From Cyclina sinensis (Eukaryota > Mollusca > Bivalvia > Venerida > Veneridae), in NCBI GenBank assembly GCA_012932295.1, contig JAAONU010000013.1, positions 46,576,627 to 46,640,626 of the forward strand: a stretch of DNA of 64,000 nucleotides, given 5' to 3'. This document shows positions 1-12,084 of this stretch, piece after piece (the first letter of the stretch is position 1; every line of letters begins with the position of its first letter). Under the pieces are notes generated by a model. It did not search any database. It was not told the origin of the DNA and saw only the letters and a list, made by a program, of their open reading frames with translations. The translations under genes and the position numbers were made by a program.

Positions 1-118
1 GGTAAGTACAGAAATAGGATTATGCAGATAATATGCACATCTCTTCCTGAAAATAAAGCTACCTAATCGTTGAATTCTAGCCAACGGTTGCTGAAAAATA
101 GGGCGGCCAAGTAATGTG

Positions 119-172
119 GGACGGACGAAGCGGCAACTATACGCTCTCCCAAAAATTTCGGGGAGCATTATG
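119..172 (+). repeat. 3' end fragment of a dispersed hairpin-ended repeat
   Basis: A GGACGGACGAAG stretch is followed by an imperfect palindrome, GCTCTCCC...GGGGAGC. This matches in layout the end of the fuller element at 38348-38903 (GGACGGACGG, then CCTCCC-TTC-GGGGGC). No internal repeat units are recognisable upstream, so it is probably a truncated copy. Confidence 0.55.
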
Positions 173-1285
173 TATTCTGGTTTCGCCCTAAAAAGTTAAT
201 TAATATGGAACAGTACATCTAATATTAACCCGATCCGGGTTCAATGGAAGCAAGGATTATGATTTTATTTTTCATTTCAGGTCATTCTCATGATGATTCT
301 TTTCATACAGACAGCCGAAGATGAGCTGAAATTGAGTTGATATTACTTGTAAAAAGTTTTAATTGTATAAATACTAGTAGTTTGTAAGGCTTAATTAGAG
401 ACTTGTTATCAATTATCCCATTTTTCACAGCATTTGGTGAAAACTACAGATGATTATTTTCCTATTTCCATGCTAGCCAGGGTATGCCATTGTGATGTCA
501 TCAGCTACACGACGTCATGACAACCCTGCCGTGCCAGCCTGAAAAAAACTATAAATAGTTGGCAGTCTTTGGCAGAATTGTCAGTACCTTGATAGAATTC
601 TGCCAGACCACTTGGTCCTTACCAAAGTTGAAATAACTAGATAAATTGCTGCCAGAAACTAATAACATTATGCCATTACACTCTTATGAGCTTATATCTA
701 GCCACCAAGAAGGTAAAGTTGCCATAAATAAGTCTTAGACAGATATTAAACAGATCGAATTTAAAAATATTACTACCCACACACAATGATATAAGTCAAT
801 AAATAAAATAAGGCTATAACATATTGATATGGAATAAGCGATCTTAACCTAGAGTAGCATCACTATGGACCTCCTGGTTCCTGTATTTGTGTCTTTTTGG
901 CAAACAGATGCGTGTACTTGGTACCCGCCATAAACTGGCGGGGCTAATTTGAATATATGCCAGGATACCTTTAAGATAATCAGTCAGGGTCGGTTTAGAC
1001 TTTTTCATTTCTGTTGTTTTGGGCTTTCTGTAGGGCATCCCATTAATGTTCTATTTTAGACTTATTCAAATACCTTTTACTGAATATCTGTTCTTTATTC
1101 CTAGATACAATTACAGGTATATAATTTATAGACTAGACTGTAAATAGATACCATTCAACTCTTTGACTACCCTATTCCATAGACTAGAGCTTAATTATGT
1201 CAACTTTATAGTCCTAGAGACTAGTATAATAGATAAGTACCACTCAACTCTATAACTCAATCTACATAATCCAGATTTTTAAATT
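173..1285. other. AT-rich stretch, no supported gene
   Basis: A TTTTTCATTTCAG acceptor-like site at 280 and a GGTAAGTAC donor-like site at the very left edge could bound a small plus-strand intron, but the open frames after 281 are under 20 codons. A minus-strand frame at 844-1038 (64 codons) has no recognisable domain. Between about 1130 and 1260 two diverged copies of a roughly 100-bp unit share 'ACTCAACTCT' and 'AGACTAG'. AATAAA at about 801 could be a plus-strand polyadenylation signal, but nothing upstream requires it. Confidence 0.4.
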
Positions 1286-1288
1286 AAG

Positions 1289-1400
1289 CTAGGCAGGATG
1301 TGGCACTGCATTGTCAAGCCTCCTGTCGTAAACTAGGCAAAAAGTGACACTGTATAAAATTTTGTCAAGACTCCTGACGTAAACTAGGCAAGATATGATA
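1289..1400. repeat. Short tandem repeat, 44-51 bp unit
   Basis: The motif CTAGGCA recurs at 1289, 1333 and 1384. Each is followed by a similar stretch ending in TTGTCAAG.CTCCTG.CGTAAA, giving two full units and part of a third. Confidence 0.7.
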
Positions 1401-1485
1401 TGTATTTGTTAAACCTTATGTACTATCTAACAAGAAATCAAGATGTTACATAATCGAGTTTCAAATGCACCCAGCCATCAGCAAG

Positions 1486-4400
1486 TTCCTATTCAGAAAA
1501 TAGTAGACATCTTGACAAATAAGTAAGACATGTCCAGCAACTGCGATACAAGTTCAGAAGTATACTAATTATATGTGAGAAAAACGTAGACAGTTTAAAA
1601 ATTAAGTAGACATCCTGATAAATAAGTAGACATGTCCAGCAACTGCGACACAAGTTCAGAAAATATAGTAATTATACGTGCGAAAAACGAAGAGAGACTA
1701 AGAAATAAGTAGACAGCCTGATAAATAAGTAGACATGTCCAGCAACAGCGACACAAGTTCAGAAAGTATAGCAATTATACGTGAGAAAAACGTAGAGAGT
1801 CTAAGAAATAAGTAGACAGTCTGATAAATAAGTAGACATGTCCTGCAACTGCGACACAATTTCAGAAATTATAGTAATTATACCTCGGAACAAACTAGAG
1901 AGTCTGAGAAATAAGTAGACAGCCTGATAAATAAGTAGACATGTCCAACAACTGCGACACAAGTTCAGAAAGTATAGTAATTATACGTGAGAAAAAAGTA
2001 GAGAGTCTAAGAAATAAGTAGACAGCCTGATAAATAAGTAGACATGTCCAGCAACTGCGATACAAGTTCAGAAAGTACAGTAATTATATGTGAGACAAAC
2101 GTAGACAGTTTAAGAAATAAGTAGACAGCCTGATAAATAAGTAGACATGTCCAACAACTGTGACACAAGTTCAGAAAGTATAGTAATTATATGTGAGAAA
2201 ACGTAGAGAGTCTAAGAAATAAGTAGACAGCCTGATAAATAAGTAGACATGTCCAGCAACTGCGACACAAGTTCAAAAAGTATAGTAATTATACCTGGGG
2301 AAAATGTAGAGAGTCTAAGAAATAAGTAGACAACCTGATAAATAAGTAGACATGTCCAGCAACTGCGACACAATTTCAGAAAGTATAATTAGTATACCTG
2401 GGAAAACGTAGACAGTTTAAGAAATAAGTAGACAGCCTGATAAATAAGTAGACATGTGCAGCAACTGCGTCACAAGTTCAGAAATTATAGTAATTATACC
2501 TGCGAAAAACATAGATAGTCTAAGAAATAAGTAGACAGCCTGATAAATAAGTAGACATGTCCATCAACTGTGACAAAAATTCAGAAAGTATAGTATTTAT
2601 ACGTGGGAAAAATTTAGAGAGTCTAAGAAATAAGTAGACAGTCTGATAAATAATTAGACATGTCCAGCAACTGCGACACAAGTTCAGAAAGTATAGTAAT
2701 TATACGTGAGAAAAAAGTAGAGAGTCTAAGAAATAAGTAGACAGCCTGATAAATAAGTAGACATGTCCAGCAACTGCGACACAATTTCAGAAAGTATAAT
2801 AATTATACCTGGCAAAACGTAGACAGTTTAAGAAATAAGTAGACATCCTGATAAATAAGTAGACATGTCCAGCAACTGCGACAGAAATTCAGAAATTATA
2901 GTAATTATACCTGCGAAAAACGTAGAGAGTCTAAGAAATAAGTAGACAGCCTGATAAATAAGTAGACATGTCCATCAACTGCGACACAAATTCAGAAAGT
3001 ACAGTAATTATACCTGGAAAAAACGTAGAGAGTCTAAGAAATAAGTTGACAGCCTGATAAATAATTAGACATGTCCAGAAACTGCAACACAAGTTCAGAA
3101 AGTATAGTATTTATACATGGGAAAAACGTAGACAGTCTAAGAAATAAGTAGACAGCCTGATAAATAAGTAGACATGTCCAGCAACTGCGACACAAGTTCA
3201 GAAAATATAGTAATTATACCTGCGAAAAACGTAGAGAGTCTAAGAAATAAGTAGACAGCCTGATAAATAAGTAGACATGTCCATCAACTGCGACACAAAT
3301 TCAGAAAGTATAGTATTTATATGTGGGAAAAACGTAGAGAGTCTAAGAAATAAGTAGACAGTCTGATAAATAATAAGACATTTCCAGAAACTGCGACACA
3401 AGTTCAGAAAGTATAGTAATTATATGTGAGAAAACGTAGAGAGTCTAAGAAATAAGTAGACAGCCTGATAAATAAGTAGACATGTCCAGCAACTGCGACA
3501 CAAGTTCAAAAAGTATAGTAATTATACCTGGGGAAAATGTAGAGAGTCTAAGAAATAAGTAGACAACCTGATAAATAAGTAGACATGTCCAGCAACTGCG
3601 ACACAATTTCAGAAAGTATAATTAGTATACCTGGGAAAACGTAGACAGTTTAAGAAATAAGTAGACAGCCTGATAAATAAGTAGACATGTGCAGCAACTG
3701 CGTCACAAGTTCAGAAATTATAGTAATTATACCTGCGAAAAACGTAGATAGTCTAAGAAATAAGTAGACAGCCTGATAAATAAGTAGACATGTCCATCAA
3801 CTGTGACAAAAATTCAGAAAGTATAGTATTTATACGTGGGAAAAATTTAGAGAGTCTAAGAAATAAGTAGACAGTCTGATAAATAATTAGACATGTCCAG
3901 CAACTGCGACACAAGTTCAGAAAGTATAGTAATTATACCTGGGAAAAACATAGACAGTTTAAGAAATAAGTAGACAGCCTGATAAATAAGTAGACATGTC
4001 CAGCAACTGCGACACAATTTCAGAAAGTATAATAATTATACCTGGGAAAACGTAGACAGTTTAAGAAATAAGTAGACATCCTGATAAATAAGTAGACATG
4101 TCCAGCAACTGCGACAGAAATTCAGAAATTATAGTAATTATACCTGCGAAAAACGTAGAGAGTCTAAGAAATAAGTAGACAGCCTGATAAATAAGTAGAC
4201 ATGTCCATCAACTGCGACACAAATTCAGAAAGTACAGTAATTATACCTGGAAAAAACGTAGAGAGTCTAAGAAATAAGTTGACAGCCTGATAAATAATTA
4301 GACATGTCCAGAAACTGCAACACAAGTTCAGAAAGTATAGTATTTATACATGGGAAAAACGTAGACAGTCTAAGAAATAAGTAGACAGCCTGATAAATAA

Positions 4401-5876
4401 GTAGACATGTCCAGCAACTGCGACACAAGTTCAGAAAATATAGTAATTATACCTGCGAAAAACGTAGAGAGTCTAAGAAATAAGTAGACAGCCTGATAAA
4501 TAAGTAGACATGTCCATCAACTGCGACACAAATTCAGAAAGTATAGTATTTATATGTGGGAAAAACGTAGAGAGTCTAAGAAATAAGTAGACAGTCTGAT
4601 AAATAATAAGACATTTCCAGAAACTGCGACACAAGTTCAGAAAGTATAGTATTTATACGTGGGAAAACGTAGAGAGTCTAAGAAATAAGTAGACAGCCTG
4701 ATAAATAAGTAGACATGTCCAGCAACTGCGACACAAGTTCAGAAAATATAGTAATTATACCTGGGAAAAACGTAGAGAGTCTAAGAAATAAGTAGACAGC
4801 CTGATAAATAAGTAGACATGTCCAGCAACTGCGACACAAGTTCAGAAAGTATAGTAATTATACCTGGGAAAAACGTAGAGAGTCTAAGAAATAAGTAGAC
4901 AGCCTGATAAATAAGTAGACATGTCCAGCAACTGCGACACAATTTCAGAAAGTATAATAATTATACCTGGGAAAACGTAGACAGTTTAAGAAATAAGTAG
5001 ACATCCTGATAAATAAGTAGACATGTCCAGCAACTGCGACAGAAATTCAGAAATTATAGTAATTATACCTGCGAAAAACGTAGAGAGTCTAAGAAATAAG
5101 TAGACAGCCTGATAAATAAGTAGACATGTCCATCAACTGCGACACAAATTCAGAAAGTACAGTAATTATACCTGGAAAAAACGTAGAGAGTCTAAGAAAT
5201 AAGTTGACAGCCTGATAAATAATTAGACATGTCCAGAAACTGCAACACAAGTTCAGAAAGTATAGTATTTATACATGGGAAAAACGTAGACAGTCTAAGA
5301 AATAAGTAGACAGCCTGATAAATAAGTAGACATGTCCAGCAACTGCGACACAAGTTCAGAAAATATAGTAATTATACCTGCGAAAAACGTAGAGAGTCTA
5401 AGAAATAAGTAGACAGCCTGATAAATAAGTAGACATGTCCAGCAACTGCGACACAAGTGCAGAAAGTATAGTAATTATACGCGGGAAAACCGTAGAGAGT
5501 CTAAGAAATAAGTAGACAGCCTGATAAATAAGTAGACATGTCCAGCAACTGCGACACAAGTTCAGAAAATATAGTAACTATATGTGAGACAAACGTACAG
5601 AGTCTAAGAAATAAGTAGACAGTCTGATAAATAAGACAGTCCAGCAATTGCGATACTTGTTCCGAAACTTTAGAAATTATACGTGGGAAAAACGTAAAGA
5701 GCCTAAGAAAATAGTAGCAGTAGACATCGTGATAAATAAGTTGATATGTCTAGCAACTGCGATACAAGTTCAGAAATGTAAGTTATTTTTCGAAGAAACA
5801 CATAGAGAATCCAAGAAAAAAGTAGACCTCTTGAGAAATAAGTAGACATGTCCAGCAACTGCTGTAGAAGTTCAGA
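1486..5876 (+). repeat. 103-bp satellite array with higher-order structure
   Basis: About 42 head-to-tail monomers of about 103 bp. The monomer contains GTAGACATGTCCAGCAACTG, a TTCAGAAAGTATAG segment, TAATTATACCTG and GTCTAAGAAATAAGTAGACA. Inside each monomer AAATAAGTAGACA occurs twice about 22 bp apart, a sub-repeat. Marker variants recur at exact spacings. CAATTTC occurs at 2371 and 3604, and at 2782, 4015 and 4940; AAGTTGACAG occurs near 3045, 4278 and 5203. This shows 12-monomer (1233 bp) and 9-monomer (925 bp) block duplications. The outermost monomers (about 1486-1610 and 5640-5876) are more diverged, as expected at array edges. There is no coding potential. Confidence 0.97.
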
Positions 5877-6089
5877 GTTGTAGCATCCTTCTTACTGTAA
5901 ACTTTAATAATCATATTTTATAGGTACAAAAACATAAAAAAAGATGCTAGTTACAAAACTAAATGTTTTATTACTTGATAATTATAATTTTATGGACAAT
6001 TTTATTTCATTCTGTGTTTTGAGATGACCCCTTTTATCATATTAGCATACTCCCGCCTAAATGTATTCGCGCATGCGCCGAACGGGATA

Positions 6090-6121
6090 TGTCTACTTTT
6101 TTCTCAGTCTACTTATTTCTC
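6090..6121 (-). repeat. Inverted fragment of the 103-bp satellite
   Basis: Read on the minus strand, this 32-bp piece gives GAGAAATAAGTAGAC followed by GAGAAAAAAGTAGAC, the same two half-motifs seen in the last plus-strand monomers (about 5813-5850). It lies about 210 bp beyond the array in the opposite orientation and may mark the far end of an element that once carried the satellite. Confidence 0.6.
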
Positions 6122-6175
6122 GTTACACCGGCAATAGAAAGCCACTGCTATTTTCTTCTGTTTTATTTATTATAG

Positions 6176-6314
6176 AAAAGGAAGCACGGACACGCATCTG
6201 AATCTGTTAACAAAGTTTTCCGAACGTGATTGTCGAAAACAAATCAAAGATAACTTAGCATACTGGATTGAGTCTGCTAACAGCGCAAACCGCCAGATTG
6301 ATGCAAAAATCTAG
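6176..6314 (+). CDS. Candidate terminal exon, unrecognised protein
   Basis: A strong pyrimidine tract (TTTTCTTCTGTTTTATTTATTATAG in spirit, ending at 6175) precedes an open frame of 45 codons ending in TAG at 6312-6314. One leading base would complete a split codon. The predicted peptide is hydrophilic and helix-like, with the segment FSERDCRKQIKDNLAYWIES and the end ANRQIDAKI. I do not recognise the family. No ATG lies in the exon, so upstream exons would have to lie left of the satellite or outside the window; a donor-like GGTAAGTAC sits at position 1-2, which would place the satellite in the last intron. It could also be a relic exon or a chance open frame. Natural composition plus the good acceptor favour a real exon, but only moderately. 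Confidence 0.4.
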
Positions 6315-7711
6315 TCTTAACAGTTAAACATGACTGTATCAAATCACAAATAACGCTCATATTCATGTAAGTAGGTAAACCATCATAACGGTTATAGACA
6401 ATTACAGTCGGGAATGCCCTTAATCCTAAGCTTGATGTAATGTAGAAGCAGGACAAGTAACAGCTTTGTTAAAAGAGGCCACAACGTTACATTTCTAGAT
6501 CATGGCATTTAGATCTCACCGAACTTCTTTGCTATATATTTGGCACATGCTGATGATTGACAGTACACTGTGTCTTTACCATTCTCCGTTATGGTCAGCA
6601 GTGGCATTTGCTTCGCCGGGGTATCTGAAATATACATGTATGTTATTTTCTCCATTATTAAATATTTACTTTAAGGTTTTGCGACTGTCGTCCATCGCTT
6701 TTGAACAGGGTTGATTGCAAATAGTAACACATTCCGGACGGAGTACCTTCAGTTGAGATTGCTCTGGTAAATGATGCAGTTCTTGAATTGCATTTTTTTG
6801 GACCAAAGGTGAAAGCGAAAACCAGTTTGTCTATTGTATCTGAAGCAGAATATGTGTGAAATGATGTGTAACTTGAGGCATGAGCCTAAAAGATAGGGAT
6901 ATACAAATCCCCACCAGAGTTAGGCACTTTGTTTGTTCGCGATATTTGATTGGACGCTAAAATAAAGACCATATCTTTGGCCCAGTTCCTGCATCTTTCA
7001 GCACAACGTCTGTGCACTGTAATTTTATGCAGTATTTGTCCAATGAATTTTACTTGTATGAAGCCCCAGGGCCGGGGGTTGCCAACTGGACAATAGGTCA
7101 CAGATGACAAGTTTCAAAAACATCTTTTTGAATTGTCAGTTTACACATCTTTTGCATTTGTTCATGATCTTTCGATATTTACACAAGATAACTAAAGCAA
7201 ACATAATTTAAAATGGTTTAGCCTTATATCATAATGGAAGGTCGTCGGGAGAAGTAATTATGTCTGTGATCCATAGAGTATATCCGGTCAAAATATGTTC
7301 TCCGGGAAGTAACCACAGAAAATTACACTGCACCCATAAGCTCCGGTGTTTTTCGTTGTTTTCATACATACTTTCTATCGCCGAAGCGGACCGGTACAAT
7401 TAAATGCATATCTTGATATTTTTTGTTTGGTTTAATAATTGCGCTGTAAGAATCTGGTCTTATTTCTCATTGCAAAGCAAGCCAATAAAATACATGTCAA
7501 AGAAGCAGTGACGATGAATTACACGTTATACACATTATGGTCACCCTATCAATAAATGTGCTATGCAGATCTACATACATTGTATTTGATCACATCAAAT
7601 TGAATTGTTGGCAAGTTAAATGATATTATTGTTGCCAAGGCAACGACTTTATTTCGGCATATTTCTTTCAACTGTCATAAACTGAGAAAACGTACTTAAA
7701 CAAAGACTTAC
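6315..7711. other. No supported gene; short open frames only
   Basis: This stretch contains a plus-strand frame at 6502-6714, a 43-codon plus frame ending at 6859 and a minus frame at 6886-7110. None has a recognisable domain or a convincing pair of splice sites. I looked here for exon 2 of the GST-like gene (the conserved PFGQ-P-L segment) on the minus strand and did not find it. Confidence 0.4.
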
Positions 7712-7844
7712 TTGGTTTAAGTTTTAACCATTGCTCCTTGTCTAGTCTTTCATCCACAAACTTCTGCCCTGCTGCTACAAAAGCCAGTCGTATAATTTCA
7801 GCATTTCCTTTTGATTGAAAATAGGACACTTTATAAGACGCCAT
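7712..7844 (-). CDS. Glutathione S-transferase (sigma-class-like), first coding exon
   Basis: The exon encodes the first 44 residues of a GST thioredoxin-fold N-domain, starting ATG at 7844-7842 and ending in a split codon before a perfect donor (CCAA|GTAAGT at 7711). The sequence starts MASYKVSYFQSKGNAEIIRL and continues to DKEQWLKLKP. This matches the sigma-class/prostaglandin-D-synthase pattern: Y-K-x-x-Y-F with the catalytic Tyr (here Tyr8), then G-x-A-E-I-I-R-L and a Trp before the exon boundary. The usual Arg after the Gly of 'RGRAE' is Asn here. Sigma GSTs conjugate glutathione to electrophiles or isomerise prostaglandin H2 in the cytosol; which applies cannot be told from this exon. 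The remaining exons should lie at lower coordinates but none was found, so this is either the 5' end of a gene whose first intron spans the satellite and leaves the window, or an orphan exon. Confidence 0.82.
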
Positions 7845-9543
7845 CGGGATGGTTTAATATGCACAGATAAAATATGAATGTATACTGACTTCAAACTACC
7901 GTGTAAACTGTTAAATCTACCTGCATGCCAATGTTCACAACGAGATTTGTGTTATCAGCGAGACTTCATAAAGATCTTTTATTTTCTATTTAACTATTTT
8001 CAGTCATTAAGAGATTTTACCCTTTTTCACGAAGTAAGACAGTGAAACTGCAGCCAATGCCCGGAGCACCGACAAATTTACGTTATTTATTGGTATTAAT
8101 ACTTCACTAAGGCTAGGCAAATTAATTTGGCGTTGACGGTTTGACCCATTTTATAGACATTTTTTTCTGTACTGAAAACTGCCAGTATTATATTCCTGTA
8201 TGTACAATTGGAGCGGGGTTAGTGTTATCCAATATTATGTAATTCTCTGTTTTGATTGGCTGTTAGAAGATCCGATTGTTGCCGAAGCATTACGTATTTT
8301 TACGATGTACTACCTATTGAATCAATTTGCAAAGTTGTGTTATTCCGGAAATCCTCGGCTAGAATCACGTGACTGTCTGATAATATTGTGTACGAACATA
8401 GAATGTTATTGTTTTGAAATCTTTTTATAGTAACACGTAACTGATAAGAGATACAGGTAACTTTTTGAAGGAGGGCAAAAATATGGCGGTTGATAAAAAT
8501 GCAAAACATTGTAATTTTGTAATTACAGTTACAAAGTCATTTTCATCAAACAATTCAATATTTTATATCATTTAAAAGGTCTGTAAACTCATATTTTACA
8601 TATTTAAAAATTAATTGTCAAAACTGTTCACTTTCTTGTGTGTAAATGGTTGAACTTAGTGCATCTAAGCTGCTAGAAAAATGCCGAAAAAGTGCTGAAA
8701 CGACAGATATAAATATTTTTTTTTAAGCAAAAATTCAAAATCTGCTTATAATTTCAAAATATGAATTTAAAGAGCTTTCAAATGATGTAAAATGATACAA
8801 TGTTTATGTTTAATGTTTTCAAATAGATGATCGCTCTAATTAAATTCGGCTCACAAAGAAAAAAAGATATCTAAAGTTAAAAATTCTGTCTGGTTACCGG
8901 TCGTAATTAACAGTGACTGTATCTCATCTGGTCTTTAATATGTTGAATTATATCAAAGTAATCAAAGCATGGTCATAGGTTACTATCATAATTGATATTA
9001 CAAGTATATTTGTTATTCTACTCAAGCATGTTTGTTATTCTGTTCAAGCATGTTATTCCATGAAATTCATGTTATTTTGTTACTTAACAAAACAAACAAT
9101 GTTTCAGTATCATAATTATCACCATTCACTTCAAGAGATATATGGAAATAAAAGATTGAACAAATATGTTGTTGATGTTCTTCAAAAATGTGCATTACAT
9201 TAGTTATAATTTGTCTGAACAGACAGGTCTTCAATTTAAAGATATATTTTAAATTTCTTTTTATTATTCTGCAAACAAAATAGAGTGCTGAAGTTTAAGG
9301 TTCCTTAAAAATACAGTAAAAAACCGTACACTCAAATGGATTCAAGTCCATTTGAATTTTCCTTGTTATTACTGTCAAATCGTTACGCCTAATTTTAACT
9401 CTCATTTTTGTGCACGGAAAATTTAGCGGCAACACTGCCGGTGGTTTTGGTCATTTTCTTTTCTGTAATCTTCGGTTTCCACTTAACATCGAAAGAACAT
9501 ATATTTAATTACTATTCTAGATAGTAAAAAAAAACTACATTAA
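7845..9543. other. Upstream region of the GST exon, AT-rich, no other gene seen
   Basis: Reading away from the GST start, no clear TATA box or initiator can be singled out. Overlapping frames at 8200-8430 (+) and 8300-8509 (-) have no domain. A short perfect hairpin (TCAAATGGA-TTCAAG-TCCATTTGA) lies at about 9332-9355. The last 100 bp lead into the inverted repeat arm. Confidence 0.4.
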
Positions 9544-10018
9544 CAAGGGGTAGGACCTAAATCATGTAGCTCGGTGCTTTAAGCGAGAGAAACGTGTAGT
9601 CTATGACTAATGTCGTCAGTTTTCGCGTAAATATTCAGGAATTTGGATAAATTTTATACAGCTATGGGGATTGTCTTGGAATATTTTTATAATGTATACA
9701 ACTAGTACCTAGCCATATATGTATGCTTACTGTAGCTGCTATTTGACAGAAGAAGAAATGTGTTGAAAAAAGTTATTGAAGGGATGCCAACAAAGGTGTC
9801 CCATTCTTTGTGTGATTCTGCAATAATTTGCTAAGGTTTTTGAACTTATCAAACCATTCTGCGCCATTGAAACAATATTTCAAGTAAAAGGGCACACAAT
9901 TAAAGATTTACAACCAGTTAGGAACATATATTATATATTATGTTCATTTTTTTTTTTAACTTAAAGACAATAAACGTGTAGTTTGGGTCACTTTAAGACC
10001 ATATTATGTAACCTCGGT
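9544..10018 (+). repeat. Left arm of a long inverted repeat pair
   Basis: A roughly 475-bp block starting CAAGGGGTAGGACCTAAATC and ending near GTAACCTCGGTT is matched in inverted orientation by 11612-12084. Matching landmarks in order are GTAGTCTATGACTAATGTCG, AGGGATGCCAACAAAGG, the CATTCTGCGCCATTGAAA region and AATAAACGTGTAGTTTG. Identity by eye is roughly 80-85 percent, with small indels. The two arms could be terminal inverted repeats of one DNA transposon of about 2.5 kb or two insertions of the same MITE in opposite directions; no flanking target duplication is clear. Confidence 0.88.
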
Positions 10019-11611
10019 TATTTATTGATGTTAAAGTTAAATTTTTCAAGATAAGCATGTTGAAAAATTTTACAAAACGTTCTGTTTGAATAATGAATTT
10101 GAACACTTGCGATTTTAAGGCTGGAATGTTATGTGGTGCTTTTCATTGTCAGATACAAATACAATATTACAAGTAAATTTTAAACTATGAAAGGTTTTGA
10201 CTTGATCACAAGTCTGCAGATTTTATTTAAAAAATCAAAATTGACAATTTTGTAGATATTACATACATGCAAACATTATATTTATAAAATCAAAAAGGAC
10301 TTTCTAAGTTGTGCGAAAACAAATAGTCAGCTGACAGACAGCCTGTGCCACACAGTTAAAGAGACTTGGTACATATAAAAACTGCCAATGTGCTAAGCTC
10401 CATAGTCATTCAAAGGTGAATGGTTCAGTCCCTGGACTCAACAGAATATCTATGCGACATTTATTCTTGGACGGCGTATCCAATGTTCATTTGCATCTTA
10501 CCATTATTTCAGTTAAAAGGAAACAAATAAGAGATACACGCAAATTAGACAAGTTAGATTTCTTAATACATAGTTTTTAATGGAGTTTGAAAAATATTAT
10601 CTTACTTCTTCCACAATCATATCAGTCAATATTTCTTCCGCTTTGACTGGACTATCATTAAACTTAAATGAAAAAATGAACATATAGTTCTATGACAACA
10701 TTATCATCTCTCCGTGAGCACACACAGAAAAAAAGAGAAAATTTGATGTAAAATGTATTTGCATAATTAGTTGGTTCAAATGTTTACATGATTACAATGT
10801 TTTTATGAAGTCTTTGTCTACATTACAATGCATAATTTCGAAAGGGTCATGCAATCTATTCAGAACAACCTTTGATGACTGAAATAACTGGATGAGAAAT
10901 TACGTGTATATTTTCGTATTTGTTCATAGTATTAAAAACGCAATGTCAAAGAATAAAGATGAAATTAAAATCCTTTTACGTAAAAAATAGACCTGGCTGA
11001 TAAATATCATCACCTTGCTTAAACTGCCGTTTTGCAATAAATTAAATTACGAGATTTAATTCTATATTTGTGAAAAAAAAAAATGTTACCTTTGGAGGAT
11101 CTATTTACTTATCATGTATGGTATGTATGAACAGCTTGTAAGTATATGTCATAATGCCATTTTGCTATGATATTTTATTAACGAGCTGTTGCCCAAAGTT
11201 ACAGAGTATAGAGTTTATCATTCCCGCATCTACAATTCCATGGTGAATTTGAGCTAAAATATTCTAATCTTTTTAATCTTTTAATTCTCGCTGGATATCA
11301 AACAAAATCTGAATTCAGATAATGATATAAAATTATTGCTTCAACTCACAACTGTAAGAATTGTTTATTGTTAACATTATTTAGCTGCCTGTAAAAACAT
11401 TCTTGAACGAATACATATATTGAACGTTAACTTAGTTGTATCAAAAGACATTCGATTGCTTTCACCATGTGTAGTTAATGTAATGCCTTTAAATTGGACA
11501 AACACTGGTTTTGGGTATGATTATAATACAAAATAACTGTTAAATATAACCAATATGCTAGTGGCAGAAAGATATTTTATGTATTAGAATACCGGTATGC
11601 AGTTATGAAAG
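10019..11611. other. Interior of the inverted pair, no transposase seen
   Basis: About 1.6 kb of AT-rich DNA with no open frame above 60 codons and no DDE-type motif. If the arms are true transposon ends, the element is non-autonomous. Confidence 0.5.
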
Positions 11612-12084
11612 AACCGAGGCTACACAATATGGCCTTAAAGTAACTCAAACAACACGTTTATTGTTTTAAAGTTAAAAAATCGAACATAAATGCATTATGT
11701 ATGCTCCTAACTGATTGTAAATGTTTAATTCTGTTTCTGTTTACTTAAAATATCATTTTAATGGCGCAAAATTGTTGGTCAAGCTGAAAAACCGAAGCAA
11801 CATATTGCAGAATCACACAAAAAATGGGACGCCTTTGTTGGCATCCCTTCAATAACTTTTTTGTAACACATTTCTTCTTCTGTCAAATAGCAGTACAGTT
11901 AGCATACATATATGGCTAGGTACTAGTCCTATACATTATACAAATATTCCAAGACAATCCCCATAGCTGTTGAAAATTTATCCAAATTCCTGAATATTTA
12001 CGCGAAAACTAACGACATTAGTCATAGACTACACGTTTTTCTCGCTTAAAGCACCGAGCTACATGATTTAGGTCCTACCCCTTG
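11612..12084 (-). repeat. Right arm of the long inverted repeat pair
   Basis: Inverted counterpart of 9544-10018, running from AACCGAGG to CCTACCCCTTG. Its distal 191 bp (about 11894-12084) is repeated in tandem immediately to the right. Confidence 0.88.

Noticed and set aside
6728..6859. Plus frame with PSVEIALVNDAVLELHFFG
   Set aside because: It looks natural, but is only 43 codons, follows two stops and lacks an acceptor or start; it was kept out of the gene list.
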